Below, piece after piece: positions 30,403-40,158 of a stretch of 64,000 bases of DNA. The translations under genes and the position numbers were made by a program. Source of the DNA: Vibrio bathopelagicus (GTDB lineage: Bacteria; Pseudomonadota; Gammaproteobacteria; Enterobacterales; Vibrionaceae). Positions within the stretch are counted from its first letter, which is position 1. Every line of letters begins with the position of its first letter. Under the pieces are notes generated by a model. That model saw only the letters and a list, made by a program, of their open reading frames with translations, did not search any database and was not told where the DNA came from. The DNA lies in assembly GCF_014879975.1 (NCBI RefSeq), contig NZ_CP062500.1, forward strand, positions 124,001 to 188,000. The letters run 5' to 3'.

Positions 30403-31230
30403 TTAGTCTTTACCTTGTAAGATTTCTGCCCAAGGTAAGTCAGCATCGCCAAGAACAATGAAGTTTGGATTCTCTAGAGTATCCCTTTCATTGTAAGAGA
30501 GCGGCTCTAATTGAGTGCTCAGGATTCGGCCTCCCGCTTCTTCAACAATGCACTGGGTTGCCGCTGTATCCCACTCTCCGGTTGGTCCAATACGTAGATA
30601 ACAATCGACAGCACCTTCTGCGACTAAACATGCCTTAAGCGCTGCTGAACCTAGAGGAACTAAGTCGTAATTCCAAGCAGAACTCATACGGTTAGTGATG
30701 CGATTGATGTCTTGTCGACGACTGATCGCCATCGCGATCGATTGGTTTGGCAGTTCATGGCGGTGTGTTTTAATCTTCACACTGTCATTAAGGTCCGGGA
30801 TCTTCCAAGCGCCTTTACCACTGTAAGCGTAATAGCTCACACCTGAAACAGGCGCGTACACGACACCCATTACTGGTTTGTTGTGCTCAATTAAGGCGAT
30901 GATTGTTGCAAAGTCGCCACTTCTTGCGATGAACTCCTGCGTGCCATCTAGTGGGTCAACCAACCAGTAGCGATCCCATTGAGAGCGTTGCTCTAGGCTG
31001 ATGTCGGCGTCTTCTTCGGATAATACGGGAATATCAGGCGTCAATTCACTGAGTTTTTTTAATATCAGCTTATGTGCTGCAAGATCGGCACTGGTCACCG
31101 GAGTGTCATCACTCTTGATGAACTCTTCGTAATCCTTTTTCTCGTAAATCTCTAAGATGAGTTGGCCTGCAGAGCGAGCAATCTCAATGATAGAGGGTAG
31201 GAGGTGAGACAAATCTTTTGTTATTGGCAT
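30403..31230 (-). CDS. cysQ: 3'(2'),5'-bisphosphate nucleotidase CysQ
   Basis: This 275-residue magnesium-dependent phosphatase hydrolyses the phosphoadenosine phosphate (PAP) left from sulfate assimilation. The inositol-monophosphatase family motifs are visible: the acidic site VLSEEDADIS, DPLDGTQEF (about residue 89) and the second metal site GEWDTAA (about 218). The C-terminus ends shortly before the octamer repeat. It is in a row with nudE (37 bp gap) on the same strand, likely one operon. Confidence 0.96.
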   Translation of the reverse strand: MPITKDLSHLLPSIIEIARSAGQLILEIYEKKDYEEFIKSDDTPVTSADLAAHKLILKKLSELTPDIPVLSEEDADISLEQRSQWDRYWLVDPLDGTQEFIARSGDFATIIALIEHNKPVMGVVYAPVSGVSYYAYSGKGAWKIPDLNDSVKIKTHRHELPNQSIAMAISRRQDINRITNRMSSAWNYDLVPLGSAALKACLVAEGAVDCYLRIGPTGEWDTAATQCIVEEAGGRILSTQLEPLSYNERDTLENPNFIVLGDADLPWAEILQGKD

Positions 31231-31266
31231 AAATATTCTCTTACTCTTCGAGCGAGCCTGAATGTT

Positions 31267-31818
31267 CTAATTATTGTTTAATACACGAAGGGCTAATAGT
31301 AGGGCTGTAATACTACGAGCCTCACAAAAGTCGAGATGCGTTAACAGTTCTTCGGCTTGAGCAAGTGGCCAGCGGACAATATCTAGTGGCTCTGGCTCAT
31401 CACCTTCTAGCTTCTCTGGGTAGAGTTCTTCTGCGATAAACAGCGTCATTTTGCTAGAGAAATAAGAGGGTGCGAGAATTACTTCTTTTAAAGGCGTGAG
31501 TTTATTAGCGCCAAAGCCAATCTCTTCTTTTAGTTCACGAACGGCGGCTTGATTAGGCTGCTCACCTGGATCAATTAACCCTTTTGGGAAGCCGAGTTCA
31601 TAGCGCTCTGTGCCTGCTGCGTATTCACGCACTAACAGAATATCGCCTTGTTCAGTAATCGGAACCATCATTACTGCGTTGCGGCCGCTGGGCTTCATAC
31701 GTTCGTAAGTGCGCTCTTTACCGTTTGAAAAGCGTAAATCGAGAGACTCGATAGAGAATAGTTTTGATTGAGCGACAGTTTGTTGAGCCAAAATTTCTGG
31801 CTTGGTCCTTTTTGTCAT
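31267..31818 (-). CDS. nudE: ADP-ribose/ADP compound hydrolase NudE
   Basis: The 183-residue Nudix hydrolase has a classic Nudix box GLIDPGEQPNQ...RELKEEIGF (about residues 75-97), which binds magnesium and the diphosphate. It cleaves ADP-ribose, NADH and Ap3A-like compounds. The start ATG has an AAGGAG site eight bases ahead. The adjacent cysQ is downstream and the gene pair is the usual nudE-cysQ order of gammaproteobacteria. Confidence 0.95.
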   Translation of the reverse strand: MTKRTKPEILAQQTVAQSKLFSIESLDLRFSNGKERTYERMKPSGRNAVMMVPITEQGDILLVREYAAGTERYELGFPKGLIDPGEQPNQAAVRELKEEIGFGANKLTPLKEVILAPSYFSSKMTLFIAEELYPEKLEGDEPEPLDIVRWPLAQAEELLTHLDFCEARSITALLLALRVLNNN

Positions 31819-32040
31819 TGCGCTCGCTCCTTAGCTCATTGGAATTCTTTCTTATAAAGTCATTCTAATATAGGGGAAATAGAGTTGAGTTCCTAGATCC
31901 TAGTTTTCATATCCTGAAATTATTGAATCAGGAACCGATTGCGATCACTTGAATACCTTACTCCAAATGGTAACGCGCCCATCATTATTGGCATTGAACG
32001 AAAAACAGACGGTTCGGAAGCGCTCTGCTGTTTTAAACAC

Positions 32041-32073
32041 AAAAAAGGTTGATGCTTGAGCATCAACCTTTTC
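32041..32073. terminator. Bidirectional hairpin downstream of nfuA
   Basis: AAAAGGTTGATGC-TTGA-GCATCAACCTTTT is a perfect inverted repeat with A/T tails on both sides. It is 3' of nfuA (minus strand); no plus-strand gene precedes it. The rest of the 328-bp gap to nudE holds nothing I recognise, apart from the nudE promoter, which I could not place. Confidence 0.8.
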
Positions 32074-32146
32074 ATTGAATCTTTAACTTTCCACTGCCTT
32101 AGACTGCATGAGTGCTAAGTCGTAGGAGCACTTAGTTGTAAAGTGC

Positions 32147-32731
32147 TTAGTAGTAAGAGTGCTCACCGCGATCGTGCTCAGTTGCATCACGAACGGCAGT
32201 CAATTCACCTTCGAATTGTTGAAGAAGTTCTTTCTCGATGCCTTCTTTAAGTGTTACATCAACCATAGAACAACCGTTACAACCGCCGCCGAATGCAACG
32301 ATAGCAGCACCTTCTTCAGTGATCTCTACTAGGCTAACGTGACCGCCGTGGCCAGCAAGTTGTGGGTTCACTTGTGTTTGGATTGCATACTCAACACGCT
32401 CTATCAGAGTTGCGTCGTCTGATACTTTACGCATCTTCGCGTTTGGTGCTTTAAGTGTAAGTTGAGAGCCCATTTTGTCTGTAACGAAGTCAATTTCGGC
32501 TTCGTCTAGGAATGGTAGGCTTAGCTCATCTACATACGCAGAGAAAGCTTCAAAAGAAAGCTTTGTGTCAGACGCTTCGATAGCATCTGTTGGGCAGTAA
32601 GAAACACCACACTCAGCGTTTTGCGTACCTGGGTTTACCACGAACACACGAATGTTTGTACCTTCAGGCTGCTGTGACAGCAGATTGGCAAAATGAGTTT
32701 GAGCGGTTTCTGTAATAGTAATATTTGACAC
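32147..32731 (-). CDS. nfuA: Fe-S biogenesis carrier protein NfuA
   Basis: The 194-residue protein has an N-terminal degenerate A-type domain (about 1-95) and a C-terminal NifU-like domain with the conserved CXXC ([12 protein letters not shown]) that binds a 4Fe-4S cluster for transfer to target enzymes such as lipoate synthase and aconitase. The GTG start at 32731 gives [11 protein letters not shown], the conserved Vibrio start; a longer frame extends upstream but lacks similarity. It ends in the usual RGEHSYY. Confidence 0.97.
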   Translation of the reverse strand: MSNITITETAQTHFANLLSQQPEGTNIRVFVVNPGTQNAECGVSYCPTDAIEASDTKLSFEAFSAYVDELSLPFLDEAEIDFVTDKMGSQLTLKAPNAKMRKVSDDATLIERVEYAIQTQVNPQLAGHGGHVSLVEITEEGAAIVAFGGGCNGCSMVDVTLKEGIEKELLQQFEGELTAVRDATEHDRGEHSYY

Positions 32732-32840
32732 GACGAATACCCGAGTAGATTTGTAGGTTATTAGCGCCATTCTACTCCTGTCAGATTTGTAATTCAGCCC
32801 TTTTTTGTTGGATTGCTGTACAAGTAGCGATTCTCACTAT

Positions 32841-33554
32841 TTATCCAGAGGGCTCAGGAGTGCGGCAGATACAGTAAATATCAATCCTTTTCACGCCCAC
32901 TTCAAGTAGTAATTGGCATAATTGATACACTGTACTTCCTGTGGTTACAACATCATCAATTATCGCAATGTGAGGATAATCAGTCGCTTCAAAGTCGCGA
33001 GGGACAAGCGTGAAAGCACCATTTAGGTTACTCAGCCTTATAGACTTGGTTAACCCTTGTTGAGAAAGCGTGGCGCGAGTTCGCCGAAACAATACGTCAC
33101 TTTTCACCCCTAACTCTTGAGCGGTGTAGTTTGCCAATAATTGGCTTTGGTTAAAGCTGCGTTGAATGTATCGAGTCCAATGTAAAGGGACACTGGTAAT
33201 CAGCGGGGCTGGATGGTCAATGCGTGAGGCTAACAACTTCGACAGATCGCGAGTAAACCAAAACTTATCGGAATATTTCATCTGCTGGATATAGCGCGCG
33301 ATTGGGAAGGTGTAATCGCCCACACAATAGAGACGATGCCATGGTGGAGGTTTAGATAAACACTGACCACATTGCTCGACGGTAGTGAGGGTTTTTAAGC
33401 CACACCGCTGGCAGCGCGGCACTGGCTCGAAGAGATTAAGACAATCATTACACCATCGCGGGTGATCATCATGAGGGGATTTGTCCAATTTACACAGGTG
33501 ACATTGAGGTGTGACCAGCCGTGGTGTGTGTTTTTGTAGCCAATCAGATAACAT
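32841..33554 (-). CDS. comF: ComF family phosphoribosyltransferase-like protein
   Basis: The 237-residue protein starts with four CxxC-type cysteine pairs (CHLC, CNDC, CQRC, CGQC) that suggest zinc binding, then a phosphoribosyltransferase fold with a PRPP loop (IAIIDDVVTTGST, about residue 200). It is like ComF/GntX, needed for natural transformation in some species, a trait of vibrios. The start at 33554 lacks a strong ribosome site. It is divergent from bioH, separated by 93 bp. Confidence 0.9.
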   Translation of the reverse strand: MLSDWLQKHTPRLVTPQCHLCKLDKSPHDDHPRWCNDCLNLFEPVPRCQRCGLKTLTTVEQCGQCLSKPPPWHRLYCVGDYTFPIARYIQQMKYSDKFWFTRDLSKLLASRIDHPAPLITSVPLHWTRYIQRSFNQSQLLANYTAQELGVKSDVLFRRTRATLSQQGLTKSIRLSNLNGAFTLVPRDFEATDYPHIAIIDDVVTTGSTVYQLCQLLLEVGVKRIDIYCICRTPEPSG

Positions 33555-33647
33555 AGCTCGCAGTGCTTTTGGGTTATGGTGTTCTTTTTACTCACCATAC
33601 TGAAACGTACCCTTGATGGTGGATGAAATAAGTAGGGAATATTGAGA

Positions 33648-34424
33648 ATGAGTGACGCGTTGTATTGGCATGTTTCAGGGCAAGGACCCGATTTGGTACT
33701 GGTCCACGGCTGGGGAATGAACGGTGCGGTATGGCAACAAACCGTGAATACGCTAGAAGCTGATTTTCGAGTACATGTGGTGGATTTACCGGGGTATGGG
33801 CACAGCGCACATTGCCACGCTCAAGATCTCGAAGAGATTGCCAAGCAACTTATCGCTGACGCACCTAAGCAGGCGATCTGGGTTGGTTGGTCACTGGGTG
33901 GCTTGGTCGCAACACACATGGCTCTGCATCACTCAGACTACGTGAGCAAATTGGTGACTGTCGCTAGCTCACCTAAATTCGCAGCGGCAAAAGAACCCGT
34001 ATTATGGCGAGGCATTCAGACAAACGTATTAACCGCATTCACCGAGCAACTGGTTGAAGACTTTCAAACCACCATCGAACGCTTTATGGCGCTGCAAGCC
34101 ATGGGCAGTCCTTCTGCAAGGCAAGATGTCAAACAACTCAAGCAAGCGGTGCTTTCACGCCCGTTACCGAACCCTGATTCTTTATTGGCTGGCTTAAAGA
34201 TGCTGTCTGATGTTGACCTACGTGAACAATTGCCTGAGATTTCAGTACCGATGCTGCGCTTGTATGGCCGATTAGACGGGCTAGTGCCAATCAAGGTAGC
34301 TAAAGATTTGGGTGCTGCACTGCCTCATACCGAGCAATATATCTTTACTCAGTCTTCGCATGCGCCATTTATGACCGAAGCGGATGCCTTCTGCAGTGAG
34401 TTGATTAGCTTCGCACAAAAATAA
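33648..34424 (+). CDS. bioH: Pimeloyl-ACP methyl ester carboxylesterase
   Basis: The 258-residue alpha/beta hydrolase removes the methyl group from pimeloyl-ACP methyl ester in biotin synthesis. The nucleophile Ser82 in GWSLGG, the oxyanion residue in VHGWGMNG, a lid segment, and the catalytic His near the end (SSHAPFM) are all visible, as is the Asp in YGRLDGLVP. The ATG at 33648 is chosen over a TTG two codons upstream because it begins with the conserved MSDALYW. It is away from the other bio genes, which are not in this window. Confidence 0.96.
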   Translation: MSDALYWHVSGQGPDLVLVHGWGMNGAVWQQTVNTLEADFRVHVVDLPGYGHSAHCHAQDLEEIAKQLIADAPKQAIWVGWSLGGLVATHMALHHSDYVSKLVTVASSPKFAAAKEPVLWRGIQTNVLTAFTEQLVEDFQTTIERFMALQAMGSPSARQDVKQLKQAVLSRPLPNPDSLLAGLKMLSDVDLREQLPEISVPMLRLYGRLDGLVPIKVAKDLGAALPHTEQYIFTQSSHAPFMTEADAFCSELISFAQK

Positions 34425-34599
34425 TCGCTAAATTTATAGCCAGCTTGGTCGATATATAATCTAACCAAGGCGTTGCATGATACTCAGACCTCACTCTCTC
34501 CTGAGCTGATTGCGGTAAGTTTTGGGCTATGCCTGTTGTGTAACTCAGCACAGCAGTGTTATGGCAATAGCGATGGGCGATTCTTGAGGAGAGTTCGCG

Positions 34600-35073
34600 A
34601 TGATTGTGTCACCTGCAACTGCAGTAAGTGTGCCACTGATCGCCCCATCCGTTAATGTGCAAACAGAGCAAGTTGCGCGTGATAATAGAGTTCGAGAGCC
34701 TGTAGCTCCCGCAGTAGCATTGGCGAAAACCAATGCAGAACGAAAGGTAAAACCGGACGATAAACGAAGGCAGCAGTCGGCTTGGGATCCTTCAGACCAT
34801 CCTGGTTATGAAATGGATAATGAGTCAGAAGCCAATTCGATTAGCCATGAAGAGCCTCAAGATCCTTTTGATAGGCTATTCAGCTTGTTGGCACTGAAGA
34901 CATACAGTGCCGACCAAGGAAAAGGCTATACCATGCGTTTCCGCCTGCCAAAGCATGTTTTAGATGCGGCGATCCAGGAAGGACAGATGGAGAAACGACG
35001 TAAGGTCATAAAATACCACTATGGTCATGCTGTTGCGCCTCATGCTCCATCAGAAATGCTGATTGTGTTGTAA
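34600..35073 (+). CDS. Hypothetical Vibrio protein
   Basis: I do not recognise a domain in this 157-residue protein. The N-terminal two thirds are low complexity (Ala, Val, Pro, then acidic and basic stretches, DDKRRQQSAWDPSDHPGYEMDNESE). The C-terminal 55 residues look folded (DPFDRLFSLLALKTYSADQGKGYTM...), with a LPKHVLDAAIQEGQ helix. No signal peptide or membrane segment is seen. A GAGGAGAG site is just upstream of the ATG. It sits between bioH and tex, divergent from neither. Confidence 0.6.
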   Translation: MIVSPATAVSVPLIAPSVNVQTEQVARDNRVREPVAPAVALAKTNAERKVKPDDKRRQQSAWDPSDHPGYEMDNESEANSISHEEPQDPFDRLFSLLALKTYSADQGKGYTMRFRLPKHVLDAAIQEGQMEKRRKVIKYHYGHAVAPHAPSEMLIVL

Positions 35074-35187
35074 TTATACTCTTCATACTTGAAGCTGCAG
35101 CGTTGTTAACTGCAACTCCAATTATTTTGAGTGTAAAATACGCATAATACAGCTAAGTTTCGATGTCTCTTTTGAACACATAATAAA

Positions 35188-35217
35188 AAAACCTGCATAC
35201 CCTAAGGGATGCAGGTT
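35188..35217 (-). terminator. tex terminator (bidirectional hairpin)
   Basis: AACCTGCATACCC-TAA-GGGATGCAGGTT forms a stem with one bulged A and T/A tails on both strands. It lies 79 bp after the tex stop and could also end the upstream hypothetical gene on the plus strand. Confidence 0.8.
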
Positions 35218-35296
35218 TTCTGTTTTAGGCGCGTCAGTTCTGGTGAAGATTAAACTGATGCTTTAATCGTTGCTTCTTTACCAATGTTAGAAATCG

Positions 35297-37627
35297 TTAT
35301 TTCTTCGCTTTAGCAAAGGCAGCAGCGAAAGCACCGCCCATCGCAGCGTTTTGTTGTGGCTCCTCACGACGGCGTTGTCCGCCTTGTGAGTTTTGATTCG
35401 GTCGGCTTTGCGTACGAGGCGTACTTGAACGTTGCGCTCGGTTATCTTGTCCAGGTTCATCTTTCATACGCATGCTTAGTGCAATACGTTTACGCTGAAC
35501 ATCCACTTCCATCACCTTCACTTTCACGATATCACCGGCTTTCACCACTTCACGCGGGTCAGCAACAAAGCGATCGGTCAGCGCTGAAATGTGCACCAAG
35601 CCATCTTGGTGAACACCAATATCAACGAACGCACCAAAGTTAGCTACGTTGGAAACCACACCTTCTAAGATCATGCCGGGTTCTAAGTCAGACATGCTAT
35701 TTACGCCATCGGCGAACGTTGCCGTCTTGAACTCAGGACGAGGATCTCGACCCGGTTTATCCAGCTCTTTGATGATGTCGGTTACTGTCGGTACACCAAA
35801 ATTCTCATTAGTGTAATCAACCGCATGTAAACCACGTAAGAAGTCTGTGTTACCGACCAGAGACTTGATGTCTTTCTGGTTTTTCTCGGCGATGGTTTTC
35901 ACCAATGGGTAAGCTTCTGGGTGAACTGATGATGCGTCTAGAGGGTTCTTACCATCCATGATACGTAGGAAGCCAGCACACTGTTCAAAGGCTTTTGGCC
36001 CTAAACGAGCGACTTTCTTCAAGGTAGTACGCGCTTCAAAGCGACCGTTTTCATCACGGAAGTCCACGATGTTTTGAGCGATGGTGCTAGAAAGACCAGC
36101 GACACGAGTCAGAAGCGCGGCAGAAGCGGTATTCACATCAACACCAACTGCGTTTACACAGTCTTCGACAATCGCATCTAGGCGCTTAGCGAGCATAGTT
36201 TGGCTAACGTCGTGTTGGTATTGGCCCACACCGATCGATTTAGGGTCAATTTTCACTAGTTCTGCCAGTGGATCTTGTAGACGACGCGCAATAGACACCG
36301 CGCCACGAATTGAGACATCCATGTTCGGGAATTCTTTCGCTGCTAATTCAGAAGCAGAATAAACCGATGCGCCAGCTTCGCTAACAATGATTTTCTGTGC
36401 TGTAAGGTTGCCACGCTTAATCACATCAGCAACAAAGCTGTCTGTTTCGCGCGAAGCGGTACCATTACCGATTGCAATTAAATCAACATTGAACTGGCGA
36501 ACCATCTGCTCAACAACGTGCGCAGATTTGTCGTATTGCTTTTGAGGCGGGTGAGGGTAAATGGTCTCTGTTGCCAGAACCTTACCCGTAGAATCCACCA
36601 CAGCGATTTTCGAACCAGTACGTAAACCCGGATCCAAACCCAAGGTTGCACGAGGACCAGCAGGAGCCGCCATCAACAGGTCTTTAAGGTTAGTTGCGAA
36701 TACTTCAATCGCTTCGATCTCACCGCGTTCTTTCATAGCACCCATTAGCTCGGTTTCCATGTGCATAGAAACCTTAATGCGCCATGCCCAGCTAATCACT
36801 TGCTTACGCCATGCATCTGCAGGTGCGCTGCTCAGGGTAATACCATAGTGATCAGAGATGATGTTTTCACAGTATGAACCACGGACACCTTCTTCTTGTT
36901 CTGGATCAGCATTCATCGCCAACGTTAGGAAGCCTTCATTACGGCCACGCAACATGGCAAGTGCTCGGTGAGAAGGCACTTTGTTTAGTGTTTCGTTGTG
37001 TTCGAAATAGTCTTTGAACTTCTCGCCGGCTTGCTCTTTGCCTGCTACGACTCGTGAAACGAGTTCAGAGTTACGTGTTAGGTGTTGTCGAATCTTTTCA
37101 AGTAGGTTTGCGTCTTCTGCAATACGCTCCATCACGATCGCACGTGCACCATCGAGTGCTGCTTTAGTATCAGCAATGCCTTTATCGCTGCTGATGAAGT
37201 TAGCGGCTTCGGTTTCAGGATCGTGCTGTGGTTCATTCCATAGCGTATCGGCAAGTGGCTCTAAGCCTGCTTCGATTGCGATCTGACCTTTGGTACGACG
37301 CTTTGGTTTGTATGGCAGGTATAAATCTTCTAGGCGTGTCTTGCTGTCGGCTTGAGTGATGTCACGCTCGAGTTCTGGCGTGAGCTTGCCTTGGTCTTGA
37401 ATCGACTTAAGAATCGTTTGGCGACGATCGTCGAGCTCGCGAAGGTATGAAAGGCGACTATCAAGGTTACGTAGTTGGGTATCGTCTAAGCCACCCGTGA
37501 CTTCTTTACGGTAGCGGGCAATAAAGGGAACGGTGTTACCGTCGTCAATTAGGTTTACTGCGGCGGTGACTTGCTCTGAACGAACATTCAGTTCTTCAGC
37601 AATCAGTCGACAGATAGCTTGGCTCAT
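35297..37627 (-). CDS. tex: Transcription accessory protein Tex (YhgF)
   Basis: The 776-residue protein has an N-terminal helical region, a YqgF RNase H-like domain near residues 325-470 ([16 protein letters not shown]), tandem helix-hairpin-helix motifs (about 510-560) and a C-terminal S1 RNA-binding domain (about 650-725), followed by a Gln/Arg/Pro/Ala tail. It is a family member of E. coli YhgF and of Tex of Bordetella. The exact role is uncertain: RNA binding, transcription and translation quality control have been proposed. The start follows ATCGG at short spacing. Confidence 0.95.
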   Translation of the reverse strand: MSQAICRLIAEELNVRSEQVTAAVNLIDDGNTVPFIARYRKEVTGGLDDTQLRNLDSRLSYLRELDDRRQTILKSIQDQGKLTPELERDITQADSKTRLEDLYLPYKPKRRTKGQIAIEAGLEPLADTLWNEPQHDPETEAANFISSDKGIADTKAALDGARAIVMERIAEDANLLEKIRQHLTRNSELVSRVVAGKEQAGEKFKDYFEHNETLNKVPSHRALAMLRGRNEGFLTLAMNADPEQEEGVRGSYCENIISDHYGITLSSAPADAWRKQVISWAWRIKVSMHMETELMGAMKERGEIEAIEVFATNLKDLLMAAPAGPRATLGLDPGLRTGSKIAVVDSTGKVLATETIYPHPPQKQYDKSAHVVEQMVRQFNVDLIAIGNGTASRETDSFVADVIKRGNLTAQKIIVSEAGASVYSASELAAKEFPNMDVSIRGAVSIARRLQDPLAELVKIDPKSIGVGQYQHDVSQTMLAKRLDAIVEDCVNAVGVDVNTASAALLTRVAGLSSTIAQNIVDFRDENGRFEARTTLKKVARLGPKAFEQCAGFLRIMDGKNPLDASSVHPEAYPLVKTIAEKNQKDIKSLVGNTDFLRGLHAVDYTNENFGVPTVTDIIKELDKPGRDPRPEFKTATFADGVNSMSDLEPGMILEGVVSNVANFGAFVDIGVHQDGLVHISALTDRFVADPREVVKAGDIVKVKVMEVDVQRKRIALSMRMKDEPGQDNRAQRSSTPRTQSRPNQNSQGGQRRREEPQQNAAMGGAFAAAFAKAKK

Positions 37628-37745
37628 CCGATGAATCTCTTATTTAATATCATGACAAATACATGGGGGTGAGCGTACGCTTTTTCTAGCTTTGGCTGTG
37701 TAATTATCCTGTCAGAAGTCTAATTTCCGTTTGTGATACCCACTT

Positions 37746-37763
37746 TGTGCGAGATCTCTCACA
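37746..37763 (+). promoter_or_regulatory. UvrY/VarA-type binding site for csrB
   Basis: TGTGCGAGATCTCTCACA is an 18-bp near-perfect palindrome, nearly identical to the UvrY (GacA-type) box upstream of E. coli csrB (TGTGAGAGATCTCTTACA). It is about 160 bp before the inferred csrB start. Presumed control by the VarS/VarA two-component system of vibrios is inference from this motif. Confidence 0.75.
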
Positions 37764-37922
37764 CGTGGTGTGCGACTAAGTCACTTTAAACCGATGAAAT
37801 CATCTTGAAATCAACCTAAGTTGCTGATTTTATTTGGTTGTGTGTTTGTGGGCGTATTTCTTACCTGAAATGTTTTTTGGGACTATCTAGGAAACTCGCC
37901 CAAATACCGTAATATTTAACTT

Positions 37923-38232
37923 GTCGACAGGGAGTTGGCAGGAACAGGAAAAAGCCTAATGGATTAGGTATCTTCAGGATGAAGATTTGATTACTTAGGA
38001 TGAGTGGTCAGCAAGGAAGTTATAATCTCTGGATGAGATTCGCCAGTCAGGATGACAGGCTAGAATGGACACCGCTAGGATGGCGATGAACAAAAAGGAA
38101 ATTGGTTAAAGGATTTAGCCACTATCAAGGAAAGATGCAGGGAGCACCTTATCTCGAAGAGATAAACAGTAGCCGGATTGCTGCGATAGAGACTTAACCC
38201 CGCTAGGCGAAAGCCTTGCGGGGTTTTCTTTT
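37923..38232 (+). ncRNA. csrB: CsrB-family regulatory RNA sponge for CsrA
   Basis: A roughly 310-nt RNA starts with GTCGACAGGGAGT, the same start as E. coli CsrB, preceded by a TAATAT element at 37910-37915. By eye it contains about 16 GGA motifs, many as AGGA or GGATG in short hairpin loops (for example CAGGATGAAG, TAGGATGAG, CAGGATGACAG), the target of CsrA. Near the end it has CAGGGAGCA and AGTAGC..GGATTGCTGCGA like E. coli CsrB, then the terminator AACCCCGC-N-GCGGGGTTTTC. It titrates CsrA and so controls carbon flow, motility and quorum sensing. It lies between tex and greB. V. cholerae has three such RNAs, so paralogues may be elsewhere. Confidence 0.93.
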
Positions 38233-38453
38233 ATCTGCGTTATATGCCCTTCTCTTGTACACTCATTTTCAATGCCAAATATGTAACTCATCTTCGGTAT
38301 ATCTTCTTATATGGCTCAAGCGAATGTTGCACAGTGCATATTGTGTGCTTTAGCTAAATAACTTTGAATCATTGATGTCGAACGGTGTGTAATCGAATCA
38401 CTAACCATATCGCTGGCGACTTTGTGGTTACGAGTCCGATAAAATGTATGATT

Positions 38454-38615
38454 ATACCAATCGTAGTAAATAACTGGTCACCCTAGTTTGTTAAAAACCT
38501 CGATAACTTCGTTAAAATTTTTGATTGTAGAATAACTACTTATCGAAAAATTCTTCCTTGTTCTCAAGTTTTTTTCCTACGCTATTTTTGATCACTTACT
38601 TACTGTGATTGGTAT
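38454..38615 (-). repeat. MITE-like dispersed element, copy 2
   Basis: This 162-bp element is the reverse-orientation copy of 4725-4899. It begins ATACCAATCGTAGTAAATAAC and ends ACTTACTGTGATTGGTAT. Long stretches match, for example TTTGATTGTAGAATAACTACTTATCGAA; the middle (near TCGAAAAATTCTTCC) is diverged and about 13 bp shorter. It lies in the gap between csrB and greB, away from both. Confidence 0.8.
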
Positions 38616-38743
38616 TAGAAGGTGCTGATAAGCTTGAATATGACGCAAAGCAAGATCTATCATCATGCTCCCAGTTTGTTTCTATGATAAACATAACGTT
38701 ATTAAAGCCCTTACCGTATTTATAGACACTCAAGGTTATTGAA

Positions 38744-39223
38744 TTGAAGACTAAATTAATTACCCGAGAAGGTTACAACAAGCTTAAAACTGAGCATGAT
38801 CATCTATGGCATGAGAAACGTCCCGAGATTACTAAGATTGTGACTTGGGCTGCGAGCCTAGGGGACCGTTCTGAAAATGCAGACTATACGTTCAATAAAC
38901 GTCTGCTTCGCCAGATAGATCGTCGTGTACGCTTCTTGCGTAAGTTCTTGCCAGACGTCACTATTGTCGATTACTCGCCACAGCAGGAAGGCAAAGTCTT
39001 TTTTGGGGCTTGGGTAGAAATTGAGAATGAAGAGGGTGATGTGAAGACCTTCCGAATTGTTGGTCCTGAAGAAATTTACGGTGATGCTAAAAGCTATATT
39101 TCGATTGATTCTCCAATGGCACGTGCGTTGCTCAAAAAAGAAGTTGATGACGAGTTCGTTGTTCGCACTCCGGATGGAGATAAAGAGTGGTTTATAAATT
39201 CAATCTCATACGATAGGCCTTAA
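38744..39223 (+). CDS. greB: Transcript cleavage factor GreB
   Basis: This 159-residue factor enters the secondary channel of RNA polymerase to rescue backtracked complexes. The N-terminal coiled coil with the acidic tip (SLGDRSENADY, catalytic Asp and Glu) and the C-terminal FKBP-like domain (DYSPQQEGKVFFGAWVEIEN) match E. coli GreB. It starts with a TTG (MKTKLITREGY), rare but supported by family alignment and an upstream AAGG. It is monocistronic on the plus strand; no clear terminator is seen. Confidence 0.97.
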   Translation: MKTKLITREGYNKLKTEHDHLWHEKRPEITKIVTWAASLGDRSENADYTFNKRLLRQIDRRVRFLRKFLPDVTIVDYSPQQEGKVFFGAWVEIENEEGDVKTFRIVGPEEIYGDAKSYISIDSPMARALLKKEVDDEFVVRTPDGDKEWFINSISYDRP

Positions 39224-39410
39224 GCTGAGTGTCTATGTATGTGCGCACCTATCCATTTTTTGTGTTGGGAAGCAAAATGAGCTGAAAAAACAAAGAGATT
39301 CATTATTATTTTTAAAAGTTTGGTAGACCTTATGGGGAAAGGCGTTCAAGTGAAAATAGGTGACTTTTAGCTATAATAAAAAATTTAGTTATTTTATTTA
39401 AATGAAAATA

Positions 39411-39630
39411 ATGCTTTACAACGAATAGGTAATGACTAACAATGGCGTCGCTCTGTTGTTCAGAGTTATTAAATGAAACATCCAGTTGTAAAGTAAAGCC
39501 CTCAGAATTCCTTCGTTATTGTCGTGTCCTCAGTGTTTCCCTTAGCTTCATAGATACATTAAATAATTCAAGCTCTCAGCGCATCGCATTATTCTTGCGA
39601 TTAATTTTTATTTTATATAAGGGACACAAC
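39411..39630 (+). promoter_or_regulatory. Long 5' leader of the first cold-shock gene
   Basis: The approximately 220-nt region upstream of the csp gene is highly similar to the leader of the second copy (52328-52543): GGCGTCGCTCTG hairpin with CAGAG, GAAACATCCAGTTGTAAAGTAAA, GTGTTTCCCTT.GCTTCATAG, ATACATTAAATAATTCAAGC and TTTATATAAGGGACAC before the ATG. Such long leaders control cspA-type mRNA stability and translation at low temperature. The transcription start is not known. Confidence 0.65.
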
Positions 39631-39843
39631 ATGTCTAACAAAACAAACGGCGTAGTAAAATGGTTTAACGAAGAGAAAGGTTTTGGTTTCCTAACTCAAG
39701 ACAACGGCGGTGCTGACGTATTCGTTCACTTCCGTGCAATCGCTTCTGAAGGTTTCAAGACTCTTAAGGAAGGCCAACAAGTGTCTTTCGAAGTAGAGCA
39801 AGGCCAAAAAGGTCTTCAAGCTGCAAACGTTGTAGCTCTATAA
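39631..39843 (+). CDS. Cold-shock protein, CspA family (copy 1)
   Basis: The 70-residue cold-shock domain protein has RNP1 (KGFGFL) and RNP2 (VFVHF), and binds single-stranded RNA and DNA as a chaperone. The protein is identical to copy 2 (52544-52756); both leaders are shared. The start follows AAGGGACACAAC, and an upstream in-frame extension to 39442 is not supported, because it runs through the conserved leader. A terminator hairpin GACGCAAG...CTTGCGTC follows at 39854-39882. Confidence 0.95.
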   Translation: MSNKTNGVVKWFNEEKGFGFLTQDNGGADVFVHFRAIASEGFKTLKEGQQVSFEVEQGQKGLQAANVVAL

Positions 39844-39853
39844 GATTTAAGTA

Positions 39854-39882
39854 GACGCAAGTGGTCGATGACTGCTTGCGTC
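39854..39882 (+). terminator. Terminator of cold-shock gene 1
   Basis: GACGCAAG and CTTGCGTC form an eight-bp stem with a 13-base loop, followed by ACTTTCCCC. The same stem structure occurs after copy 2, but the T run is poor. Confidence 0.65.
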
Positions 39883-40076
39883 ACTTTCCCCATACCTAAG
39901 TTTATATTTATATCACCTCGCGAAAATATTCAACATTCCCCTCATACTCCTTGTATTTGTCGTTACGTTTCTTATTTACCTCGTTTTTATAAATAAAATT
40001 ATTAATGCATATCATTAGTAGTATTTTAAAATACTGCGGATTCGTTATATCTAACGAAAATAAATAAGGAATAAAT

Positions 40077-40151
40077 ATGTCTCGCTCTGTAGGACGTAAG
40101 CTTTTTTGGTTTCAGCAAAATAGACAAAATCAAACAATTAATAAGAAGTAG
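40077..40151 (+). CDS. Putative 24-residue peptide
   Basis: This short ORF (MSRSVGRKLFWFQQNRQNQTINKK) has an AAGGA site six bases ahead of its ATG, and its TAG stop falls in the ribosome-binding site of the next ORF (TAGGAG). The peptide is basic and has no homologue that I recognise. The tight arrangement with the next gene suggests translational coupling, but no conservation test was possible. Confidence 0.4.
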   Translation: MSRSVGRKLFWFQQNRQNQTINKK

Positions 40152-40158
40152 GAGTAAT

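Noticed and set aside
39442..39630. N-terminal extension of the cold-shock protein
   Set aside because: It runs through a conserved untranslated leader with hairpins; the family start and ribosome site are at 39631.
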